DNA of 6,310 nucleotides from Oscillospiraceae bacterium (GTDB lineage: Bacteria > Bacillota > Clostridia > Oscillospirales > Oscillospiraceae), in NCBI GenBank assembly GCA_017558545.1, contig JAFYUG010000312.1:1-6310 (forward strand), given 5' to 3'. The notes under the pieces were generated by a model. It saw nothing but the letters and a program-made list of their open reading frames with translations. It made no database searches and was not told the origin of the DNA. The translations under genes were made by a program, and so were the position numbers. Positions within the stretch are counted from its first letter, which is position 1; each line of letters starts with the position of its first letter. Below, piece after piece: positions 1 through 6,303 of this stretch.

Positions 1-27
1 CATACACATACACATACGCATACACAT
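1..27. repeat. CATACA hexanucleotide tandem repeat (partial, cut by window edge)
   Basis: Positions 1-27 read as four and a half copies of CATACA with period 6 and one mismatch (G at position 18 for A). The array runs into the window start, so its full length is unknown. It ends about 20 bases before the ribosome binding site of the large surface protein gene, so it lies in the leader or promoter region. Short tandem arrays in this place can vary in copy number and change expression of surface proteins; here that role is inference only. Confidence 0.8.
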
Positions 28-45
28 TTAATTTTCTCTCAGCAC

Positions 46-52
46 AGGAAGG
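46..52 (+). promoter_or_regulatory. Ribosome binding site of the large surface protein gene
   Basis: The purine-rich AGGAAGG lies 5 bases upstream of the ATG at 58. It is a good Shine-Dalgarno match and supports that ATG as the start. The stretch 28-45 is pyrimidine-rich; I see no convincing -10/-35 pair in the 57 bases available. Confidence 0.75.
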
Positions 53-57
53 ATCAC

Positions 58-3000
58 ATGAAGCATCTGGCTAAATACCTGAAAAACCGAATATGGTTTA
101 TCGCTGCCGCGGTGCTTTTGGTGCTGCTTGCCGTGCAAGGCTGCGGAAAGCTCTATGAACCTGCCATGGCTTTGGAGCAGGTGGCTCGCTGCGGCGAAAC
201 GGAGCACGTCCACAACGAAGAATGTTACATGGATGAGCTTCTCATTTGCGGAATGAGAGCCCATACCCACAGCGAAAACTGCTATATTTTCCGCGTTGAC
301 GAAAATGACCTGAACGCCATCCTCACGGACATGGGCGAAAAGAAGATTTATAGCCTTGAGGAATACATGGCTCATACCCTCAGCTCTGTCTACGGTGAAG
401 GTGCAAGTCTGGACGATGTGCTGCGTTATACTTCTGTTGAAGAGCTCAACGCCCTTCTCGCCGCCTCCGGCGATAGCAAGCTGCGTTTCAACGCCGCCGC
501 CGATTTGCCTGCGACCTATGCATTGGGCGATGCTCCACAAACAAGCGGCAATTTTGCCAATTACTATATCCTTCTCGACGGCAAAGTTACGTTTGTGGGC
601 TACACATCGTTGAGTAAGTATACAGACTATAGCTATAGTATTGATAGAAGTATTGCCTTGGCTGAATATACCAACGCTGAATTGATAGTAAAAAACGCGA
701 TTGATACTTCTACACTCAATAGTACATACTACCTGCGATATACCAGTAGCATTCCTCAAACAGCTGCTTCCTTCGATAAAACGGTAGGTGTTAGCGGGTC
801 AAACTTAACATTTGGAGAATATTCTTCCAAATTTACCACTCCTCCTGCTTATGCTATTCTCACTACTAGAACCGGAGGAAATTGGATTAGTGGCTATACC
901 TATGCTCCAGTTCCCTTCTACACCGTCACCCTTGACTATGGCGGGGACACTAACGAAGTTCAGTATGTCCAAGAAGGTCAGAACTCAACACTCAAACCAA
1001 ATACCGACAACTACACTTGGTATGCAAGCAACGATCCAAATGCTACACCGTTGAAAAATAACGAAATAGAGAAAGCTCTTAAAAATATAAGCTCTACAAC
1101 TACTCTTTACGCAAGAGGTAATTCCCACACCGTCACTTATGATTACAACTATGACGGCAAGGGCACATACCTAACCCAGAACGACATTAAAAACGAAGCT
1201 ACAACCAAAGCTCCCACTGCCCCCACCCGCACGGGTTACACCTTCGGTGGATGGTACACGGACGCAACATGCACCCACCTTTACGATTTCAATTCTAAGG
1301 TAACCAGCAGCTTCACCCTCTACGCCAAGTGGACGCCCAAAACCTATACGATAACATGGCTAAACTGGGACGGCAAAGAGCTGAAAACCGACAAAAACGT
1401 GCCCTATGACTCCATGCCAAGCTACACGGGCGCCACACCCACAAAGCCATCGGACAAAGAGGGCATGTCCTATGTATTCACCGGCTGGTCACCCACAGTT
1501 GTAAAGGTAAGCGGCGACGCAACATACACCGCGCAGTTTGTCGAAAAGACCGCCACCTACACCGTCACCTTCCATTCCAACGGCGGCAGCGCAGTTGCTC
1601 CCGAGGAGGTTGAGCACGGCAAAACTGTAAGCGTTCCCGCAGAACCCACCCGAGCCGGTCACACCTTCATAGGCTGGTATCTGGGCGATACGAAGTTTGA
1701 CTTCTCTACCCCCATCACCCGCGACATCACATTGGCGGCCGGATGGGAAGTTAACAAATACACCGTTACCTTCAAAGACGGAAGCACCGGCGACACCGTT
1801 GAAACCAGAACCGTTTCCTACGGCGACAAGATAACCCTTCCCGAGGTTGTAAACGGCATTTACTGGCAGACTAACGGAGAGTTCTATGAAGCCGGCGCTG
1901 AGTTTACCGTCAGCGGCAACACCACCTTCACTTCCATCGACAAGGTTACCGCCACATACATATACAAAGACGGCACCACCACCCACTCCACTCCCGTGGA
2001 TCCCAACACGGAGATTACCATCCCTGCTGTTAAGAACGCCGGCCATGTTTGGCTGGTGCAGGGCGGCGATGGAAGAGCTTATAGCGAAGGCGACACGTAT
2101 ATACTCACCAAGAACACCACCTTTGTGGAAAGCGCCACCTTGAATGTAAAATACAATGTCGCTTTCCCCTCGGGCAGCAGATGGGATGGCTCTATCACCA
2201 TAAATGCCGCCACCTCGCCCACGCTGAACGGCACAAATGTGACGAGCCTCACCGACAATGTAGCAGAAGGAACCAGCACCAGCGCACGCAACCTCACAAG
2301 CAGAGAGGTTATTGCCACCACAAACCAAGGCGCGCAATTTAAGTATGCCTATTATTTCCTGGGCTGGCTCACTGCCGACGGCACACTTATTGCCCCCGGC
2401 TCCAACCTCACATGGGATGTTTTGGCAGCCCATGAAGACGCGACCGGAAATGTCAGCCTCACAGGTAGTTGGCAGCACGGTATCAGATATACCGCCAACT
2501 TCTGCGTCAGATATAACTCCATCACCGGTACGGGCGTCTTTGATGCCAACAAATATACCCCCTCTATATTCACAACTGCCCTTTTGGGCGATATCGACAC
2601 CAGCTTTGTAGTTGCCGAAAGCAGCGACGATGCTATTTCCTACGCAAACGACCAAAAGATTCGCGCTCTCTACGGCGACACCGGCTCGGGAATGCACTTC
2701 AACGCCTTCCCCTCCGACGAATACATCTTCGAGCAGCTGAAAAATCATGCCACCAACGGACAGCTCACCGTTGGCGAAGGCGATAACATGGAAATTGTTA
2801 ACGTTAACGAGCTGAACTCCAGCTACTATGCTATTCGCTGGTACGCCATGAAGTATGACAGCGGCGACGGCTGGCACGTGGACGGCAAGCTTGTTAAGAA
2901 AACCGGTCAAATCACCGTTGATAAGATTTTCGGCGGCATTCAGGATGCTGTTAACAAGGCCATGAGCGGCTTCTATGTATTGGCTGAAAACGGCTATCTG

Positions 3001-4770
3001 GACGCTGACGGCAACTTCGTGGCCTACGAACATAACGATAGCAGGTATAACGCCCATGTTCTTGTTCTGAATGCGGCTACCGAGGCAGCCTTGAGGGCGG
3101 CAAACACTTATCCCAATGCAATATACCAAATCCGAAACTATGAAGATTCCACCTCCGAAGGTCTCATGGAGGAGTGGTTCATAACCGGCGTTCGATTGGG
3201 CGAATATTGGCGCTTCACCGAACACGCAGATCATCCCACCTACGATTCTTCCGGTGGCGAGAAGAGATACTCATGGTACGCTGAATACACCATCACCGAT
3301 ACCGACGGCGAACATTCCGCCATTGCTGAATTCGGCAGCACGGCTCAGGTGCTTGGTAAGACCTATGCTCTGGATGAAAACCCCGATCAGGGTCTCAGCG
3401 TTAAATTCACCAACTATTATTACTCAAGCGATTCTGTTCTTGTCCGCAAGATAGACAGCGACACCGGCGAGCCTCTGGGCGGCGCAAGCTTCGAGCTTTG
3501 GCAGCCCATCACTCAGGGCGGCGAAAGTGTCAGGTTGCGTTTCTCCGATGATGGCAACGGTGTTTACACCCTCGACGAAAACGGAGAAATGACCACCATA
3601 ACCACCAACGCGCAAGGCTTCTCCGTTATCACCATAACGGGCTTCAGCTTTGAAGCAGGTCCTCTTACCGTTAAGGAAGTTGTGCCTCCCTCTGGCTACG
3701 ATCTGGTTAACCCCGTAACCGTACATTATCTCAACGGCGTTGACGGCGACGTGGGCATCACGGAAATCGCAAACATCGATCCCGCCCGCTATGATGAGTT
3801 TGCCGAGTATAACTATGATGAAAACACTCAGGGCGGCGTAATAGTGGTTAAGGACCATACCTCCTATGAAGCCACTGTAACCGCACGCAAAATTTGGCAA
3901 AACCCCGACTTTACCGCGGATAGCGTAACCGTTGTTCTGCAGGCCACCGTAAACGGCGTAACTCAGAATGCCGGCGCTCTCTTCCCCAATCTCACCGGAC
4001 ATCAGGTCGTCCTCAACGAGGCAAATAACTGGACTCATACATGGACAGGCCTTTCCGCCTACGCAAACGGCGAGATAGTTCAGTGGAGCATCAAGGAAAT
4101 CAAGGTTGGCAGCGACACCACCCTTTCCGACGGCGTCAGCTTCGCAAGCTGGATTGCCAGCTATAGCCCCGTAAGCAGTTGGGACAGCGATGGCAACGGC
4201 GTAACGGATAGTTGGAGCGCCACAGTCACCAACTCCCAGAAGCGACCCATGCTGAACGTCTATAAGGTGGATAGCAAGACCAACGCCGTGCTGGAAGGCG
4301 CCGCCTTTACCCTTGAAAAGGTGCAGTGGAGCGGCGGACAGTGGCAGCAGGTACCCGGAACATTCACTCTCACCCAGACCACGGATGAAAACGGATGGCT
4401 GCTCTTCGATAACCTAACTCCCAGCTCCTCCGGCTCCACAACCTTCTACCGCCTCACGGAGACCTCGCCTCCCTTGGGCTACACCAAGCTTGCGGACAGC
4501 GTTGTCTTTACCATTGATGGCTTCGGCAACATCTATGGGGCCACGGAGGATGGCAAGGCGGGAAGCACAGTTCTGGATACCGAGTATGTGGACTTCTACT
4601 CTCGCTATTACATAACCGTCCGCAATGAAGCCATGCCCGCCTTCCCCGAAACCGGCGGCAATGGCACCGATGTATATGCCCGTCTTGGCGTGCTGCTTGC
4701 TTTGGCAGCCGCGGCGGCGGTGATATATAAAACAAAGCGCCGAAAGGAGGGAGATGCCTCTGCGGTTTAA
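58..4770 (+). CDS. Large sortase-anchored surface protein, probable pilus tip adhesin (InlB repeats plus four Cna-B domains)
   Basis: A 1570-residue exported wall protein. The start is supported by AGGAAGG 5 bases upstream. Residues 1-38 form a signal peptide (basic start, hydrophobic 12-27, AMA38 as likely cleavage site). C45-C56 and C64-C75 form two CxxxxHxHxxxC motifs. Residues 77-185 look partly helical; 186-356 are unique and encoded by AT-rich DNA. About five InlB/Flg_new-like beta repeats span 357-692. A poorly conserved region with YYFLGW (765-770) follows, then a module with RWY (927-929) and DGWHVDG (937-943). Four Cna-B domains (about 950-1525) carry Lys/Glu/Asn-or-Asp triads typical of self-forming isopeptide bonds. 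The end is FPETGG (1529-1534), a hydrophobic helix (about 1541-1557) and KTKRRK. Size, the N-terminal unique part and the shaft pilin gene 126 bases downstream suggest a tip adhesin joined to the pilus by a class C sortase. It could instead be an independently anchored adhesin. The ligand is unknown. Confidence 0.9.
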   Translation: MKHLAKYLKNRIWFIAAAVLLVLLAVQGCGKLYEPAMALEQVARCGETEHVHNEECYMDELLICGMRAHTHSENCYIFRVDENDLNAILTDMGEKKIYSLEEYMAHTLSSVYGEGASLDDVLRYTSVEELNALLAASGDSKLRFNAAADLPATYALGDAPQTSGNFANYYILLDGKVTFVGYTSLSKYTDYSYSIDRSIALAEYTNAELIVKNAIDTSTLNSTYYLRYTSSIPQTAASFDKTVGVSGSNLTFGEYSSKFTTPPAYAILTTRTGGNWISGYTYAPVPFYTVTLDYGGDTNEVQYVQEGQNSTLKPNTDNYTWYASNDPNATPLKNNEIEKALKNISSTTTLYARGNSHTVTYDYNYDGKGTYLTQNDIKNEATTKAPTAPTRTGYTFGGWYTDATCTHLYDFNSKVTSSFTLYAKWTPKTYTITWLNWDGKELKTDKNVPYDSMPSYTGATPTKPSDKEGMSYVFTGWSPTVVKVSGDATYTAQFVEKTATYTVTFHSNGGSAVAPEEVEHGKTVSVPAEPTRAGHTFIGWYLGDTKFDFSTPITRDITLAAGWEVNKYTVTFKDGSTGDTVETRTVSYGDKITLPEVVNGIYWQTNGEFYEAGAEFTVSGNTTFTSIDKVTATYIYKDGTTTHSTPVDPNTEITIPAVKNAGHVWLVQGGDGRAYSEGDTYILTKNTTFVESATLNVKYNVAFPSGSRWDGSITINAATSPTLNGTNVTSLTDNVAEGTSTSARNLTSREVIATTNQGAQFKYAYYFLGWLTADGTLIAPGSNLTWDVLAAHEDATGNVSLTGSWQHGIRYTANFCVRYNSITGTGVFDANKYTPSIFTTALLGDIDTSFVVAESSDDAISYANDQKIRALYGDTGSGMHFNAFPSDEYIFEQLKNHATNGQLTVGEGDNMEIVNVNELNSSYYAIRWYAMKYDSGDGWHVDGKLVKKTGQITVDKIFGGIQDAVNKAMSGFYVLAENGYLDADGNFVAYEHNDSRYNAHVLVLNAATEAALRAANTYPNAIYQIRNYEDSTSEGLMEEWFITGVRLGEYWRFTEHADHPTYDSSGGEKRYSWYAEYTITDTDGEHSAIAEFGSTAQVLGKTYALDENPDQGLSVKFTNYYYSSDSVLVRKIDSDTGEPLGGASFELWQPITQGGESVRLRFSDDGNGVYTLDENGEMTTITTNAQGFSVITITGFSFEAGPLTVKEVVPPSGYDLVNPVTVHYLNGVDGDVGITEIANIDPARYDEFAEYNYDENTQGGVIVVKDHTSYEATVTARKIWQNPDFTADSVTVVLQATVNGVTQNAGALFPNLTGHQVVLNEANNWTHTWTGLSAYANGEIVQWSIKEIKVGSDTTLSDGVSFASWIASYSPVSSWDSDGNGVTDSWSATVTNSQKRPMLNVYKVDSKTNAVLEGAAFTLEKVQWSGGQWQQVPGTFTLTQTTDENGWLLFDNLTPSSSGSTTFYRLTETSPPLGYTKLADSVVFTIDGFGNIYGATEDGKAGSTVLDTEYVDFYSRYYITVRNEAMPAFPETGGNGTDVYARLGVLLALAAAAAVIYKTKRRKEGDASAV
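190..285 (+). other. Paired CxxxxHxHxxxC motifs encoded near the N-terminus
   Basis: Within the large surface protein, C45-H50-H52-C56 and C64-H69-H71-C75 have identical spacing and start 19 residues apart. Each is followed by Tyr, and CG begins each motif. Similar CG..H.H...CY pairs occur just after the signal peptide in large surface proteins of gut Clostridia. The two-Cys, two-His composition is compatible with metal binding or with two local disulfides, but neither can be proved from sequence. Confidence 0.7.
607..1122 (+). other. AT-rich segment inside the adhesin gene, possible mosaic block
   Basis: Codons here include many ATA, AGT, AGA, TTG and AAA, unlike the C-ending codons before and after. 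By hand count G+C is about 37% over 601-780 and about 40% over 601-1140, against roughly 55-65% in sampled 60-base lines at 181, 421, 1561 and 2041. The segment encodes residues about 184-355, rich in Ser, Thr, Tyr and Asn with no domain I recognise. It fits a variable, possibly horizontally replaced ligand-binding region. The edges are approximate. Confidence 0.55.
1126..2133 (+). repeat. Array of about five InlB/Flg_new-type beta repeats in the adhesin
   Basis: Repeat units start at residues about 357, 428, 501, 567 and 632, each 60-70 residues long. Unit 1 is the clearest: HTVTYDYN start, PTRTGYTFGGWYTD core, LYAKW end. Unit 3 has YTVTFHSNGG, PTRAGHTFIGWY and AAGW. Unit 2 has YVFTGWSP and TYTAQF. 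Units 4 and 5 keep the TVTFKDG or YIYKDG strand and the closing NTTF strand but have lost the GW core, so they are degenerate. Such repeats form beta-rich stalks in Listeria internalins and many Firmicutes surface proteins. The DNA copies are diverged, so recent slippage is not indicated. Confidence 0.75.
2905..4632 (+). repeat. Four consecutive Cna-B type domains of the adhesin stalk
   Basis: Proposed domains and isopeptide triads are: B1 residues 950-1121 (K956, E1055, N1119); B2 1126-1268 (K1131, E1207, D1266); B3 1272-1394 (K1278, E1347, N1392); B4 1399-1525 (K1403, E1468, N1523). E-box like segments are visible at 1203-1215 and 1463-1475 (LTETSPPLGY). Lys near the first strand, Glu in the middle and Asn or Asp in the last strand is the established Cna-B pattern for spontaneous Lys-Asn/Asp bonds. 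B1 is unusually long and least typical. Residue assignment is by eye. Confidence 0.7.
4642..4746 (+). other. Cell wall sorting signal of the large surface protein
   Basis: Residues 1529-1534 are FPETGG, followed by a hydrophobic stretch of about 17 residues (1541-1557) and the basic tail KTKRRK. This is an LPXTG-class signal with Phe at the first position, cut by a sortase between Thr and Gly. The shaft pilin ends with the same hexapeptide, so one sortase probably handles both. Confidence 0.9.
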
Positions 4771-4780
4771 GAAATCACTC

Positions 4781-4839
4781 CCTCCGGCAGTTCACCCCCC
4801 ATCGAAAAGAAACTGCCCTTCGGCGTAAGCCACCCCCCC
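4781..4839. repeat. C-rich imperfect direct repeat in the intergenic spacer
   Basis: Copy A (4781-4800) and copy B (4817-4839) share CCTYCGGC, then a spacer of 4 or 6 bases, then CACCCCCC. The start-to-start distance is 36 bases. Together with ACTCCCTCC upstream it resembles the short intergenic repeats scattered through genomes of gut Clostridia, but it could equally be a local duplication. Confidence 0.45.
4786..4817 (+). promoter_or_regulatory. Intergenic hairpin between adhesin and pilin genes
   Basis: GGCAGTT (4786-4792) pairs perfectly with AACTGCC (4811-4817) around an 18-base loop. No T-run follows, so it is not a standard intrinsic terminator. It lies 16 bases past the adhesin stop and 79 bases before the pilin start. 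It might limit read-through or protect the 5' end of a processed pilin mRNA, which would give more shaft than tip protein. The stem is short, so the role is uncertain. Confidence 0.35.
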
Positions 4840-4880
4840 GTCCCTAATATCTTGAGCGAAAAAATCTAAGATAAATCAAG

Positions 4881-4886
4881 AAAGGA
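4881..4886 (+). promoter_or_regulatory. Ribosome binding site of the major pilin gene
   Basis: AAAGGA ends 10 bases before the ATG at 4897. A second ATG at 4906 would be 19 bases away, too far, so 4897 is preferred. The surrounding 4859-4890 is A-rich, which favours an open, well translated start. Confidence 0.7.
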
Positions 4887-4896
4887 AAATCCCACA

Positions 4897-6303
4897 ATGA
4901 AAACTATGAAAAGATTTGCAGCATTGCTCCTCGTAGTCGTCCTCATGGCCGCAATGCTCGTTGTCCCCGCAAACGCAGCCGGTGGTACCATCACCATCAA
5001 CAATCCCGTAAGCGGAATCAGCTACAACCTCTATAAGATTTTTGACCTGACCACCAATGGTGCTGGCGGTTACATCTACAAGGTAACCTCCGCATGGAAG
5101 GACTTTATCGTTAGCTATGGCGGATTTACCGTTGCAGATGACAACACCGTTACTTTTGTAGAAACCAATTTTGACGATGCTGCAGAGAAGGCTGCATTCG
5201 CAAAAGCAGTTCAGGATCGCGCAAGCAAAGCTCCCGTCATTGCTGCTGATCAGACCATTGTTGGCGCAGGTTCCAGCATCGAATTCACTGTAGATGATGG
5301 TTACTATGTAGTAGGCAGCAGCCTTAAAGTTGAAGCTATGTCTTTCACTGTTCCCGACAATACTGGCAATGGCAACGTATCCAAGGCCTCCAAGGTTACC
5401 CTCCCCACCCTTGATAAGTATGTTGGCGTAACCACTCCTGACCAGAGCACCATTTCCTCCTCTGTTGGTGCAACCTACAAGTACAAGATTTCCCTGAAGG
5501 TTGCTGATATTGCAACTCAGGACTACGTTCTGGTTGACACTCCCGCAGCCGGAATTAGCGGTCCCCAGAACGCATCCCAGATTTCCATTCAGGTTGGTGG
5601 CGTTGATGTTAACTCTTCCAACTACACCCTCACCTTCGATGCAACCGATAAGGATAAGTTCACTCTGACCTTCAACAAGGACTACATCACCTCTCTCAAT
5701 GTAGCTACTGAAATTGTCATCACCTATTCTGCTGCCCTTAATAACGGTGCAGCTGCCGAGAACAAGAACGCCGTTATCCTTAATTGGGACAGCGTTGAAG
5801 GCAAAAAGACTGCTGAAACCACCGTTAAGACCTATAAGTTCGATGTTACTAAGGTTACTAAGGTAGACGGTTCTACCAATCCCCTTGCAGGCGCTAAGTT
5901 CTCCCTTTATACCGATTCTTCCTGCACTAATGTTATCAATCTTACCGAAAACGGCACCACCTATACTGTTTGCTTTGATGAACTGTGCCCCCACACCAGT
6001 GATCATGTCACCGAGATTACCACCACTGCTACCGGTAAGTTCGTTATCAACGGCCTCGGCAACGGCACCTACTATCTGAAGGAAACCGCTGCTCCTGATG
6101 GTTACAACCTGCCTGTCAATCCTGTAACCACTGTAACCATCAACAATGCTGATGGTGCTAGCTTCGAGATCACCAACACTGCTGGTAACATGTTCCCCGA
6201 AACCGGTGGCATTGGTACCACCCTCTTCTACACCATCGGCGGTATCATGGTTCTGGCTGCTGTTGTCTTCATCGTCACCAGAAGACGCATGATCGAGGAA
6301 TAA
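4897..6303 (+). CDS. Major (shaft) pilin, SpaA/FimA-like, FPETG sortase substrate
   Basis: A 468-residue exported pilin with the usual size and domain order of the SpaA/FimA family. Residues 1-27 are a signal peptide (KTMKR, hydrophobic core, ANA27 cleavage). The N-terminal domain (about 30-150) has ITINNPVSG, SYNLYKIFD and the family-like DDGYYVVGSSL (133-143). A D2 isopeptide domain (about 168-298) begins LPTLDK174 and contains VLVDT with D214; N291 (or N289) in ENKNAVIL is the likely bond partner of K174. A Cna-B domain (about 314-428) has K322, the E-box YYLKETAAPDGY with E396, and closing N427. FPETGG (433-438), a hydrophobic helix (443-460) and RRR complete the sorting signal. No YPK pilin motif is visible; K163 or K166 sits where it would be expected. 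The Cna-B domain holds an unusual insert with C343, C359, C364, H366 and H370. It follows the adhesin gene by 126 bases on the same strand and is likely in its operon, polymerised by a class C sortase not in view. Confidence 0.92.
   Translation: MKTMKRFAALLLVVVLMAAMLVVPANAAGGTITINNPVSGISYNLYKIFDLTTNGAGGYIYKVTSAWKDFIVSYGGFTVADDNTVTFVETNFDDAAEKAAFAKAVQDRASKAPVIAADQTIVGAGSSIEFTVDDGYYVVGSSLKVEAMSFTVPDNTGNGNVSKASKVTLPTLDKYVGVTTPDQSTISSSVGATYKYKISLKVADIATQDYVLVDTPAAGISGPQNASQISIQVGGVDVNSSNYTLTFDATDKDKFTLTFNKDYITSLNVATEIVITYSAALNNGAAAENKNAVILNWDSVEGKKTAETTVKTYKFDVTKVTKVDGSTNPLAGAKFSLYTDSSCTNVINLTENGTTYTVCFDELCPHTSDHVTEITTTATGKFVINGLGNGTYYLKETAAPDGYNLPVNPVTTVTINNADGASFEITNTAGNMFPETGGIGTTLFYTIGGIMVLAAVVFIVTRRRMIEE
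5923..6006 (+). other. Cys/His-bearing insert in the pilin Cna-B domain
   Basis: Residues 343-370 of the pilin contain C343, C359, C364, H366 and H370, all of the Cys residues of the mature protein. C359-x4-C364-x-H366-x3-H370 has the same ligand spacing as the two motifs at the adhesin N-terminus, with Cys and His exchanged at two positions. It lies between the AKFSLY strand and the TGKFVINGL strand, where Cna-B domains usually have a variable loop. Confidence 0.6.
6193..6288 (+). other. Cell wall sorting signal of the major pilin
   Basis: FPETGG (433-438), hydrophobic 443-460 and RRR (462-464) followed by MIEE. The coding DNA of the first nine residues matches that of the adhesin signal at 24 of 27 bases. 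A shared sortase is expected. Confidence 0.9.

Noticed and set aside
1..27. CRISPR repeat or other array
   Set aside because: The period is 6 bases with no spacers; it is a simple tandem repeat.
28..759. Minus-strand frame of 243 codons opposite the adhesin N-terminus
   Set aside because: Its translation has no recognisable motif and it would end inside the leader of the adhesin gene; a shadow frame is the simpler view.
1489..3234. Long open frame on the minus strand (581 codons) opposite the adhesin
   Set aside because: It lies wholly within a clear coding region, its translation shows no known domain, and long antisense frames arise easily opposite C-ending codons.
4786..4817. Intrinsic terminator after the adhesin gene
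   Set aside because: The 7-bp stem has an 18-base loop and no following T-run.
4852..4872. Promoter for the pilin gene (TTGAGC ... TAAGAT)
   Set aside because: The spacing is only 9 bases, far from the 16-18 needed for a sigma-70 type promoter.
4876..6006. Long open frame on the minus strand (376 codons) opposite the pilin
   Set aside because: It overlaps a confidently assigned pilin, has no ribosome binding site that I can see, and its Gly/Asn/Val-rich translation mirrors the Thr/Val/Ala codons of the pilin.
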